A stretch of 64,000 bases of DNA. It comes from Photobacterium carnosum (GTDB lineage Bacteria > Pseudomonadota > Gammaproteobacteria > Enterobacterales > Vibrionaceae). Position 1 is the first letter of the stretch. Each line of letters begins with the position of its first letter. Of this stretch, positions 55,838 to 64,000 are shown piece after piece. The notes below the pieces were generated by a model. That model saw only the letters and a list, made by a program, of their open reading frames with translations, was not told where the DNA came from and searched no databases. Location: positions 1-64,000 of the forward strand of contig NZ_NPIB01000011.1 in NCBI RefSeq assembly GCF_002849605.1, written 5' to 3'. The position numbers and the translations under genes were made by a program.

Positions 55838-55854
55838 ATGACGCTCCCCCTTCC

Positions 55855-56376
55855 CTATTGTGCACTAGAATGACTAGCCACTGAATTGTATTGCATGCTA
55901 ACCGGATTAAAATCTGCACCTAAAAGAATAAGTTGTGTACGGCGATTTACTCGGTTGTCTGTTTTGTTATTGGATATAATAAAAGGTTCTCTCGATCCAG
56001 TACCTAACGTTACTATTCGATGAGAAGATATCCCTTGCTGTTGTAAATAATTAGCAACAACAACCGCTCTTGCTTTCGCTAATTGATCGTTATAATCCGC
56101 TTTTCCTGAATAATCAGCAGAGCCGATTACAGCAATATTTAATGTAGGATTCGCTTTCAATAATTGTGCCGCTTGATCGAGTTCTTGCTGTTGCTCTTTA
56201 CCTAATAATTTATTATCAAAATCAAAATTGACAACCGCTGGCCAATAATGGCCTCCAACAACTGTTGTCGTCTGTCCACAAGCAAGATCACCATAGTCAG
56301 CATAAATAGCTTGATTAGAAACACAGCCTGAAATACCGATACTTAAAAGAACTAAAGAAGTTGTTAATAATTTCAT
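55855..56376 (-). CDS. OmpA-family lipoprotein
   Basis: A 173-residue lipoprotein (MKLLTTSLVLLSIGISGC, Cys18) with a C-terminal OmpA/MotB domain (about 50-155): VNFDFDNKLL, LNIAVIGSADYSGKADYN, LAKARAVVVANYLQQQGI and NRRTQLILL. The Asp and Arg of the peptidoglycan-binding pocket are at GSADYSG and NRVNRR. It should tether its partner to peptidoglycan. The ATG at 56376 has AGGAA before it; 17 bp separate it from the genes on both sides. Confidence 0.87.
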   Translation of the reverse strand: MKLLTTSLVLLSIGISGCVSNQAIYADYGDLACGQTTTVVGGHYWPAVVNFDFDNKLLGKEQQQELDQAAQLLKANPTLNIAVIGSADYSGKADYNDQLAKARAVVVANYLQQQGISSHRIVTLGTGSREPFIISNNKTDNRVNRRTQLILLGADFNPVSMQYNSVASHSSAQ

Positions 56377-56393
56377 GATTACATTCCTCGCCA

Positions 56394-59300
56394 CTATTCA
56401 CTTAACCAACCAAACAAGTCTTCATCAAGCTTAAACATCATTTCAAAATAAAAGCCTTGTAAGTTATATCCTTGCGGATCAAGGTCATCATCGTCAAAAC
56501 CAATTACGTTATAACCAATACCTGCACGTAGATTTTTCATAACAAGATAGTTCAAACCGACACCAAATGAATAACGACGACTATCAAACCAATCAGTACC
56601 TAACATTCCGCCGTGTACATCAACATCCCAACGTCGATTAATATAATAAATAGCACGACCATCAATAATGGTTGCTACTGAATCATAGTCTTGTTCATAT
56701 TCAGTAAAATCTTCCCACTTCAAGCCAACGCGTCCAGATATTGTCCAATCTGGCGATAATTGGTAATTCTGATGGGTTGAGAAAATATGTGCGGTACGGG
56801 TACTATCATTACGCTCAGTTTTCCACTCATAAGCACCTAACATATGGTAACGATTGCTTAATCTCGGGCGATAAGCAAAACCTAAACTGAAATGATTACT
56901 CCATGTATTTTGCGCATTTTCTTTATCAATATAACGATATTCTTCACGTACAAGCCCACTCCAATCCTGACTCAAACGTGTTACCCAAGCGCCCAATACT
57001 CCATAATAATCTTCAGATTCACCATGGCGGTACTCTATGCGACCTGTGGTTTTATAATTTGGATTACGTATATCAGCTAAACCTAGAGATACTGCAACAC
57101 CTGACGTCCCTTCACCTTCAATGACTTCAACATATTCAATTGCAGGATCAACACTGATACCCGGTATTACTTCAAAGCGACCACGATAACCATTTGCTAA
57201 TTCAAGACTACGACCATCAGATGCACCTCTTTGTCTAAACTCATTAAAGGTACTGCCACCATGAAGCCAATCAACATCGATACCAGCTGTAAATAGACTT
57301 GTTGAACCACTGCCTAAATTACTAATACCACTAAGAGAATCAATATACTCATACTGAGTATAGATACTGGCTTGCTTATGTACTTTCCAATCAGCTTTTA
57401 CGTTAAAACGACGCTTACTATCATGACCAAAACTCTGTTCATATTCAGTATCTAACCGACCAGGACGCCCCCATAAACTAAATGTGCGGCCAAGGCCAAC
57501 TATCGCTGTGGTATATTCCTCAGAATCGGTTTCCGTTTCATTTTTTATATAACGAGAACCTAAGCGGGTTGTCCACTGAGATCCTAAGATCTTAGTATCT
57601 ACCGTTGCACCAATGGTCTGTTGTTTTTCGGTATGTACAAGGGATTCAGAATGGCTAGCTTCAATGTTTAAATTCATTAATCCTGTCAATTTCTGACGAT
57701 GACGAAGACGAAGCTCTTGACGTGCAGGGGTTACACCGCCAGTTGTATTAGTAAATCCTTCTTCAGCATAAACATATTCAAGTTCAGTGGCTGCTTGGGC
57801 ATTCCAATCACGATTAATTCGAAGTTTATAAGCCATACCATCTTTAATTTTATTACTTGTGTCTGTTGCTGTTGTTAACGTATCAGCACTTTCATTTCCT
57901 TTATGGGACATCGTCGCAACAGAAGCGGTTACTTGCGTTTTACTATCAAAATCATAATTAACCCAAAGACTACCGATATCATAACCTTCAACATCATTAT
58001 CGTTATATTCATAGCTAATACCGGAAATCAAATAAGGGGTAAATAAATAAGAAAGCCTTGCCCCTGCTACTGTATAAGCATCACCATCACCATCAACATC
58101 ATAAGCAACTCTTACTTTAATAGGATTAAGATCAGCGTCATAAGTTGGAATAACACGATTGAAACGCATATCACCCGTAAAATAATCAATCGTATAATCA
58201 ATATAACGCGCTAATGGTTGCTGACTTAATACCAAGCCTGCATTATCTCTATCATAAGTAACTAACGTTACCGTATCTGAATGACGAACAATACGGGTAT
58301 CTCCGATGCTATAAAACATCGCAGTACCATTACCATTAAACTCAACAACTTTATGTAAATCTTCTGGACGAGCACCATATAATTGGCCGGTTAATTTGCC
58401 ATCGTTATACATGCTATTAAAGCCATTAAGAATCTGGCTCGTACGACCAATATCAGACTCGTCAGTTCCATCGGCAGTACTATAATCACCCCACATTGCA
58501 AAATGACGTTCTTTCTCAAGCTTCACATAAAGCTTACTGGTACTACGGGCATCATAGCCTTTTATACTCGCATCACCTGGGATTGGGTAATAACTATCAG
58601 GTGATATTTCGCGATAAAATTCTTCATCAGACTTATCACTGTCATAACTTAAGGTTAAATGCATACCACCTTTAATATTACCTTTAATAAAGGCAGCGGC
58701 TCTTTCATCATAGCTATAACTTTTATTTTCATAACCATCTAATTGAGCCGGTGGTTGCTCTCCACTAAAGCGGCCATAGCGTCCGGTATAATTTAAAATA
58801 CCGGAGACGAATAATGGACGTTTAGCAGCAATTTGATAAAGCTTTATTTTGTCAGAGAAATCTTCGACTGAGGCTTGAATATTAACTTGCCCCGTATTTT
58901 CAGTACTACGTAAATAAACAGTTTTTTCACCATTAATAACACGAACCTGATGACCTGTTTCATTCTCTTGAATATCAGGATCTAACCAAGTATCACCTTG
59001 ATCTGTATTTAGCGTTACAAAATAAGTACCTCGCGCCAAATTATTATTTTCATCATACAGTTTAATAATAACTGGAATAACAGAACGCCCACCATCGGCA
59101 CGTAATACGTCACCATCAGCAACAACACTAATACGTTTTGCAGACTTAGGATGAGAGAACGTTTTGCCTAAAACTAGACGTTCATTACCAAATGGATCAA
59201 TCGTTTTAATTTCAACAACATTGTCACCATCTTCTAAAGGCACACCATACCAACCAACAATCTGAGCATTTTCACGCTTATTGATAATACGTTCGCCTAA

Positions 59301-62300
59301 CTGATCAATACTGATCACCTGACCATTAACATACAATGTTGGTTCTACGTCACCTCTAATTACAACAATAAAACGTCCGTCATAGCTATAATCATTAGTT
59401 GGCCAATACCATGCACCAGATTCAGCTTCTGCACGGGTAATGTTTTTAGCTTCACTTTCAGGCAGTGGAATAACATCTTGCAGAATATTATCAATTCTAA
59501 ACTTGGCTTCTTTAGGAATATTATTATATGCAGTTGGCACTATTTCAGTTTTGATTTTATAAAGCGATAAAGCAGTCCTTAACTCTTTAAGCTTGTCTTG
59601 TGAATCACTAAAACCAAAACGAATTGAGGATAAATTATCAGTTCCAGGATAAATATAAGCCTCATCTTGTACTGATTTTGGATATAACTTGATCATACTC
59701 GTAAGATCTTCGGTGCTACCTTTACGTGACGCTAACGCATAACCTTTAAAAACGGTCAAAGAAGAAATAGATCCAGATGCTGTCATTTTAGAAGAATTAT
59801 CCGACCTTGTTGAAGGACCACTAATAACACCAGACTGCAATTCTTCCGATTTTAATGCTTTGGGTTTGGCATCATATTGCAACCCTTTGAAATTTTCTGC
59901 TGTTTTAAAGAGCCAATCACCATTAATATTAGTATTTCTCTCTTTTAATTCTTGATAAACAGCGTCTTGATTTTCTGTCGGACATGGCGCGACAAAGTCT
60001 GCCCGATGCATTTCACCGCGTCTCATATCAACAAATCGAGAATCACCTTTTCCTGCATTACGCGTATCTATCGATTCTAATTCAATCCCTAAAGGCAGTG
60101 TTTGTTTGTCAACCTTCATAACATGATTACCAGGCTTAACACCAAACATTGAATATTGACCATTTTCATCAGTGATAACATAATCACCTGTTTCTAAATA
60201 TATTTTAACGCCACCAATTGGCCACATTTGATTTTTCATAATGTCGTTGCATTGTGCATCAACAAAAACCTTACCAAAAATAATTCCGCGGTCTGACATC
60301 ACGCCCGTTTGAGTAACTTTAACTTGATATTTATCGACATTAGACGTTATACGAGACTCATTATTGCCACCAAAGGTTGCTGCATTGACATAAACAGAAT
60401 TAATCCCATCAGAATCCACTGCTCCTGCCGTTAATTGAAGAACATAGGTTAATTGATAAGTTCCATTTTCTGGCGGTTGCGTACTTCCATTTAATGTTCC
60501 GATATCAAAACGATGAGTATAAGTATCAATACGTACTGGATCTTTATATGGCTGATCATTTAATCGAGTACTGCCTTCCATATATTTAAAACCATATGGC
60601 ATTGAGTCATAAACTTGCGCATTAAATAATTGACTGTTCGGTAAATTATTTTTAATGGTTACTGAATATTTAACGAAGCTACCAATTTCTGCGTTATCTT
60701 TATCTGCATCTTTTTGAATGGTTAATCTACGATCTAGACTTTTAGGATCTAGCGGTATATCAAACGTATCAACCCGATCTCTCACCGTAATAGGGAATAA
60801 GCCTGAATTTTCAATGCCTTGATTACCATATGGTCCATATGACATTGGGGTAACGTTATAAATATTAAAATTATCTAATGTGGTATAAACTGATGGCCAT
60901 ACATGTGTTTGTGGTGGCTCAACCGAAATATAATATTGATTTCCATCAATTGGGGCTAATTTAGGAAATAACACCCGACCATCAACATCTGATATCACTT
61001 CAGCAACAGGGACTAAGCCATCAACATTTGGTACTCGTACTTTTGCCGTTGGTGCTATATTATTTTTCGTTTGATAAAATTTTACGATCGCATTCTGTAC
61101 GCCATTGAAGTTTGTTGCATCAAAAACAACAAATTGAGGACTAATATAAGCTAAATCAGTCAGGATTATCTTATTACCATTTTGAGGGTCAAATACCTCA
61201 ATCACCAATTCATCATTAGGATTTGATTGAATTTCACAATTATCCGCAGTTGAACCATTAAGACCAAAACCTTTGAAATTAATAGTCTTATCAATATTAG
61301 ATAATAATGCAGAGCGGTTGATTTCACCAGTACGCCATGGAATTGAAATATCGTCTAAGCAGTGGTTACCACCTGGACGGATGTAATTATCCTTTGGTGA
61401 TACTGCATGCACAGGAATAACACTTCTAAAAATACCCGTATTAGGTCCTGTTTCTGCAAAAATCCAATTAAAGTAATCACCCTGGGTAGAACGCAACGTT
61501 ACAGGATAATTAGACGATGCTGGACCAATAATATCAATGGTTGATGCATGTTCATTTCCTTGAGGAAGGATAATTTGAGCATGAACACCATCAAATTTGA
61601 GATCAAATCCAGTTGAACTTGAGTGATAATAAAAATTTGTGGGGATAAAATGTTCATCATTACTATATAAAATTGTAAATTGACTATTTGGATCTAATAC
61701 CGAATTATCGAGAAGTTCAAAATCAATTAAATTATCTTCTTCTTTACCAACTAAGGTATTACATATTTTACTACTTTTTGAAATGTTCTTATCTAATGCT
61801 GATAAATTAACTTCTGCTTTACTAAATATTTTAAATGGAACAGTTCCTCGCACATCATTAACTTGTGCATAATAAGAGAAATGTCCAGACGTATTCGGTT
61901 TCATATAATCAGGTTTAACGAGAAACCCTATTTTTTCCACATTACCTAAACCATCCCAAGAGCTATATTCATACCAATCTAAATTATGGTCATCTTGCTC
62001 GAAAACAAAATTATTATTAATACCAACTAATACCACACCACCATCAAAATTATTTTCAGGAGAGACGAGTGTTATTGGTGAAAAATCTTTCGATGGCTGA
62101 CCATTAATAACTTTATCTTGTAAAAGAGAGATATTAGCAGGCAGCTTCACTGATATTAATACACCAGTATGGCTAACTTGAACTTGTGAACCCGTTGTTT
62201 TAGATTGAATAAAAATATTATAGGGTTGTGCTGCTGATTCTGGTTTTGTACGACCAATACTTGTGTAATTTACTCTAAAATCAATTTCAGATAATGAAGT

Positions 62301-62987
62301 AATCTGTTGTTGACAAAGCGGGGAATTTTCAATGGTTAAATTAACGAGAGGTCCATTAATCACAATAAGTTTAGTGGTACTTATTTTTACAACTGAAGGT
62401 TCACTTACAGAGGTAACAACCGTATCAAGCTCATAAAAATCATTGTTTTTATCTATGGTTGGAAGTTCAACAATATAAACAATATTAATAGATTCACCAG
62501 GTCTTAGTTGACCACTAATATATTCATCATCACTATTTTTATTAAGCTCTGGCTCACCGGGATCATGAATACCATTACCATTAGTATCAAAATATATTTT
62601 TATATTGTCTGCACTCGGTGATGTAAGATCTCCATTATCATCAGTTAGATTATTAACATTAATAATATAGCTATCTTTAATATTACCAGTATTAGTTACT
62701 GTATGAGGAATACTAACAATAGAACCAGGTGAAACATTTTTTTCTGTCTTATTATCTCCCGATGTATCAGGCGATAATGAAACATCATATACTTTTTCAA
62801 CTTTAATATGGGATATATTCGAAAGCACTCGAATATTCTCACCCGTCGTTGAGTCAAAATAAGTCATGATGGCCTGATTCATTATTTTTGTACCAGCATT
62901 AGTTAACCCAAAAACTGTTGAACTCACACTTAATAATATAAAAACAATGAGGTACTTCATTTTAGTTATTACATCTAAGAGGGCCAT
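56394..62987 (-). CDS. Giant DUF11/SdrD_B protein with outer-membrane barrel
   Basis: About 2197 residues. Signal peptide (about 10-30) with the shared start LTNAGTKIMNQAIMTYFDS. DUF11-like modules lie in the first 500 residues, and another at about 785-920 (YSVTIKNNLPNSQLFNAQVYDSMPYGFKYMEGS). An SdrD_B/CarboxypepD-like module follows (GIIFGKVFVDAQCNDIM, DENGQYSMFGVKPG). From about 1450 to the end many amphipathic strands alternate (SYLFTPYLISGISYEYND, FYFEMMFKLDE), typical of a transmembrane barrel. The ATG at 62987 has GGAG 7 nt before it. It may anchor or export the DUF11 proteins. Confidence 0.72.
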   Translation of the reverse strand: MALLDVITKMKYLIVFILLSVSSTVFGLTNAGTKIMNQAIMTYFDSTTGENIRVLSNISHIKVEKVYDVSLSPDTSGDNKTEKNVSPGSIVSIPHTVTNTGNIKDSYIINVNNLTDDNGDLTSPSADNIKIYFDTNGNGIHDPGEPELNKNSDDEYISGQLRPGESINIVYIVELPTIDKNNDFYELDTVVTSVSEPSVVKISTTKLIVINGPLVNLTIENSPLCQQQITSLSEIDFRVNYTSIGRTKPESAAQPYNIFIQSKTTGSQVQVSHTGVLISVKLPANISLLQDKVINGQPSKDFSPITLVSPENNFDGGVVLVGINNNFVFEQDDHNLDWYEYSSWDGLGNVEKIGFLVKPDYMKPNTSGHFSYYAQVNDVRGTVPFKIFSKAEVNLSALDKNISKSSKICNTLVGKEEDNLIDFELLDNSVLDPNSQFTILYSNDEHFIPTNFYYHSSSTGFDLKFDGVHAQIILPQGNEHASTIDIIGPASSNYPVTLRSTQGDYFNWIFAETGPNTGIFRSVIPVHAVSPKDNYIRPGGNHCLDDISIPWRTGEINRSALLSNIDKTINFKGFGLNGSTADNCEIQSNPNDELVIEVFDPQNGNKIILTDLAYISPQFVVFDATNFNGVQNAIVKFYQTKNNIAPTAKVRVPNVDGLVPVAEVISDVDGRVLFPKLAPIDGNQYYISVEPPQTHVWPSVYTTLDNFNIYNVTPMSYGPYGNQGIENSGLFPITVRDRVDTFDIPLDPKSLDRRLTIQKDADKDNAEIGSFVKYSVTIKNNLPNSQLFNAQVYDSMPYGFKYMEGSTRLNDQPYKDPVRIDTYTHRFDIGTLNGSTQPPENGTYQLTYVLQLTAGAVDSDGINSVYVNAATFGGNNESRITSNVDKYQVKVTQTGVMSDRGIIFGKVFVDAQCNDIMKNQMWPIGGVKIYLETGDYVITDENGQYSMFGVKPGNHVMKVDKQTLPLGIELESIDTRNAGKGDSRFVDMRRGEMHRADFVAPCPTENQDAVYQELKERNTNINGDWLFKTAENFKGLQYDAKPKALKSEELQSGVISGPSTRSDNSSKMTASGSISSLTVFKGYALASRKGSTEDLTSMIKLYPKSVQDEAYIYPGTDNLSSIRFGFSDSQDKLKELRTALSLYKIKTEIVPTAYNNIPKEAKFRIDNILQDVIPLPESEAKNITRAEAESGAWYWPTNDYSYDGRFIVVIRGDVEPTLYVNGQVISIDQLGERIINKRENAQIVGWYGVPLEDGDNVVEIKTIDPFGNERLVLGKTFSHPKSAKRISVVADGDVLRADGGRSVIPVIIKLYDENNNLARGTYFVTLNTDQGDTWLDPDIQENETGHQVRVINGEKTVYLRSTENTGQVNIQASVEDFSDKIKLYQIAAKRPLFVSGILNYTGRYGRFSGEQPPAQLDGYENKSYSYDERAAAFIKGNIKGGMHLTLSYDSDKSDEEFYREISPDSYYPIPGDASIKGYDARSTSKLYVKLEKERHFAMWGDYSTADGTDESDIGRTSQILNGFNSMYNDGKLTGQLYGARPEDLHKVVEFNGNGTAMFYSIGDTRIVRHSDTVTLVTYDRDNAGLVLSQQPLARYIDYTIDYFTGDMRFNRVIPTYDADLNPIKVRVAYDVDGDGDAYTVAGARLSYLFTPYLISGISYEYNDNDVEGYDIGSLWVNYDFDSKTQVTASVATMSHKGNESADTLTTATDTSNKIKDGMAYKLRINRDWNAQAATELEYVYAEEGFTNTTGGVTPARQELRLRHRQKLTGLMNLNIEASHSESLVHTEKQQTIGATVDTKILGSQWTTRLGSRYIKNETETDSEEYTTAIVGLGRTFSLWGRPGRLDTEYEQSFGHDSKRRFNVKADWKVHKQASIYTQYEYIDSLSGISNLGSGSTSLFTAGIDVDWLHGGSTFNEFRQRGASDGRSLELANGYRGRFEVIPGISVDPAIEYVEVIEGEGTSGVAVSLGLADIRNPNYKTTGRIEYRHGESEDYYGVLGAWVTRLSQDWSGLVREEYRYIDKENAQNTWSNHFSLGFAYRPRLSNRYHMLGAYEWKTERNDSTRTAHIFSTHQNYQLSPDWTISGRVGLKWEDFTEYEQDYDSVATIIDGRAIYYINRRWDVDVHGGMLGTDWFDSRRYSFGVGLNYLVMKNLRAGIGYNVIGFDDDDLDPQGYNLQGFYFEMMFKLDEDLFGWLSE

Positions 62988-63088
62988 AAGCATTCTCCAA
63001 AGGCTAATAATTCAAAGATATGGATATAGGCTTATTGAACTTACTTGGTTTAATTAATTTCAAATATATATTTAAAATAAGCTCAATA

Positions 63089-63114
63089 AGCCCCCCTACG
63101 AGGTAGGGAGGGCT
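63089..63114 (-). terminator. Hairpin between first DUF11 gene and giant gene
   Basis: AGCCC-CCCTAC / GTAGGG-a-GGGCT is a GC-rich 11-bp stem with one bulged base and a 3-nt loop. The minus-strand tail is TTATTGAGC, weak in T, so it could be a partial terminator or mRNA-stabilising hairpin that lowers expression of the downstream genes. Confidence 0.5.
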
Positions 63115-63129
63115 AGGTTATATTTACTT

Positions 63130-64000
63130 TTAATCAATTTTTACTACAAAGTGACCAACAGCTTTGTCACCAGGAACAAGTGTTCCTACAGTAAAGGTAA
63201 CTGTGTTACCACTTACCACACCAGTAACATCAGTACCTGTAGTACTACTTGGATTACATAAAGGGCCTAAATCATCAGATGCTAAAGGATATGTGGTCGC
63301 AGCTTGTGCAACTACAGTACCTGAATCTGTTGTATTACGACAACTTACCAAGCTACCACCCGCATGAAATTGAGAGTACTCAGTTAATTGGTCAGTAATA
63401 ACCGTATTTAGCGCATCAGATGTACCTTCATTGACGGCAATCAGTTTCCAAACAACACATTCTTCAGGCTTAACCTTTGTTGTTTGTTGCTTCAAGAACG
63501 TCTTATCTGTATCAGCAACACCAGTACAACCAGTATCTAAATCAGCATACTTATAAAGACGAACCTGACCTTTAACAACTTCTGAATTATCTTGACCTTG
63601 AGCAGTCACTGTTGGATCTGTTGTTGATACAGCAGTAATTGTTGTTAGGTTATTAGTACCAGATGTTGCATCTGTTGGTGCAAATACAGTGACTTCCATT
63701 GGAATGGTTTCACCAGGTTCTAACGTTAGTGTTGGAACTGTATCTGAGCCATCGGTTGCATCACACGTAACTTCTACATTTACAGTAGAACCATCCGCTT
63801 GCTGCACAATAATTGGCGTCGTTACAGGGGTATCACATAAGTTACCTACTTCAGTATCAGGCGTACCATTACCATCGGTATCAACCGTAATTGTATTATT
63901 AAATCCAGTCATATTATTGCCTGAACTTAAATCAACGGTTTCAGTTGTATTACCATTATTACCTAAAGTATGGTCATAAGTAACACTACCACCTGGTTCG
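63130..64000 (-). CDS. DUF11-type secreted surface protein, 5' end beyond window
   Basis: The frame is open to the last base of the window, so at least 290 codons and the true start lie to the right. Visible modules include GGSVTYDHTLGNNGNTTETV, VDTDGNGTPDTEVGNLC (Ca-binding-like loop) and a C-terminal domain with DTGCTGVADTDK and KPEECVVWKLIAVNEG ending AVGHFVVKID. The C-terminal domain and the closing G-x-(V/I)-(K/R)-ID are shared with the 919-residue protein. It is the first known gene of the cluster and is followed by the hairpin at 63089. Confidence 0.75.
   Translation of the reverse strand, partial: EPGGSVTYDHTLGNNGNTTETVDLSSGNNMTGFNNTITVDTDGNGTPDTEVGNLCDTPVTTPIIVQQADGSTVNVEVTCDATDGSDTVPTLTLEPGETIPMEVTVFAPTDATSGTNNLTTITAVSTTDPTVTAQGQDNSEVVKGQVRLYKYADLDTGCTGVADTDKTFLKQQTTKVKPEECVVWKLIAVNEGTSDALNTVITDQLTEYSQFHAGGSLVSCRNTTDSGTVVAQAATTYPLASDDLGPLCNPSSTTGTDVTGVVSGNTVTFTVGTLVPGDKAVGHFVVKID

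Noticed and set aside
56892..57124. Small plus-strand ORFs opposite the giant gene
   Set aside because: Short, overlapping each other and inside a long coding region with clear barrel pattern.

Overview
The window is AT-rich gammaproteobacterial DNA. Vibrionaceae, most likely Photobacterium, is an inference from these traits: a dense tRNA array with tRNA fragments, an ExeM-type nuclease ending in a GlyGly-CTERM tail, a YqhC/YqhD pair, a NicO/DUF1007 pair behind a Zur-like box, and a complete formate hydrogenlyase island with its own selenocysteine genes. No species name can be derived from the sequence alone.

Layout. 1-5.6 kb: tRNA genes (Asn, Tyr, Thr, and two identical Ser-TGA genes) with tRNA-derived repeats, plus a porin and the secreted nuclease. 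5.7-15 kb: an SDR enzyme, an EamA exporter, an acetylpolyamine-deacetylase-like enzyme with a polyamine-binding protein, and an electrophile/aldehyde defence group (Kef antiporter with its flavoprotein, AraC regulator, YqhD reductase). 15-17.4 kb: a RAYT/IS200-like element with a REP-like hairpin, next to an AlbA_2 protein. 17.4-28.5 kb: GNAT, orphan LptA-like protein, HlyD/DUF2955/MarR efflux operon with two operators, Zur-box metal operon, flippase, CHASE-GGDEF protein, tRNA-Gly and small envelope proteins.

28.7-51 kb: one minus-strand island for hydrogen production from formate. It reads, in transcription order, selC-selA-selB, hycBCDEFGHI, hydN-fdhF, fhlA, fdhD, hupE, hypF-hypA-hypB. FdhF carries an in-frame UGA (Sec140) followed by a SECIS hairpin, and the window supplies SelA, SelB and tRNA-Sec. 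FdhF oxidises formate, HydN/HycB-type ferredoxins pass electrons to the HycE/HycG [NiFe] hydrogenase, HycC/HycD anchor it in the membrane, HypA/B/F with HycH/HycI mature it, HupE may bring nickel, and FhlA with sigma-54 drives it. Both hydrogenase-side promoters are well-spaced -24/-12 sites, each with a cluster of TCGACA/TGTCGA motifs about 95-165 bp upstream. hypC, hypD, hypE and selD are not in the window.

51-64 kb: two divergent lipoprotein genes (DUF4136-like; Sel1 repeats), then a surface-protein cluster: two DUF11-type secreted proteins (one cut by the window end), a giant protein of about 2200 residues with DUF11/SdrD_B-like modules and a C-terminal outer-membrane barrel, and an OmpA-like lipoprotein. 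The last three genes are separated by 17 bp each. This cluster is the best candidate for an undescribed system. No CRISPR array, prophage or replication origin was seen.
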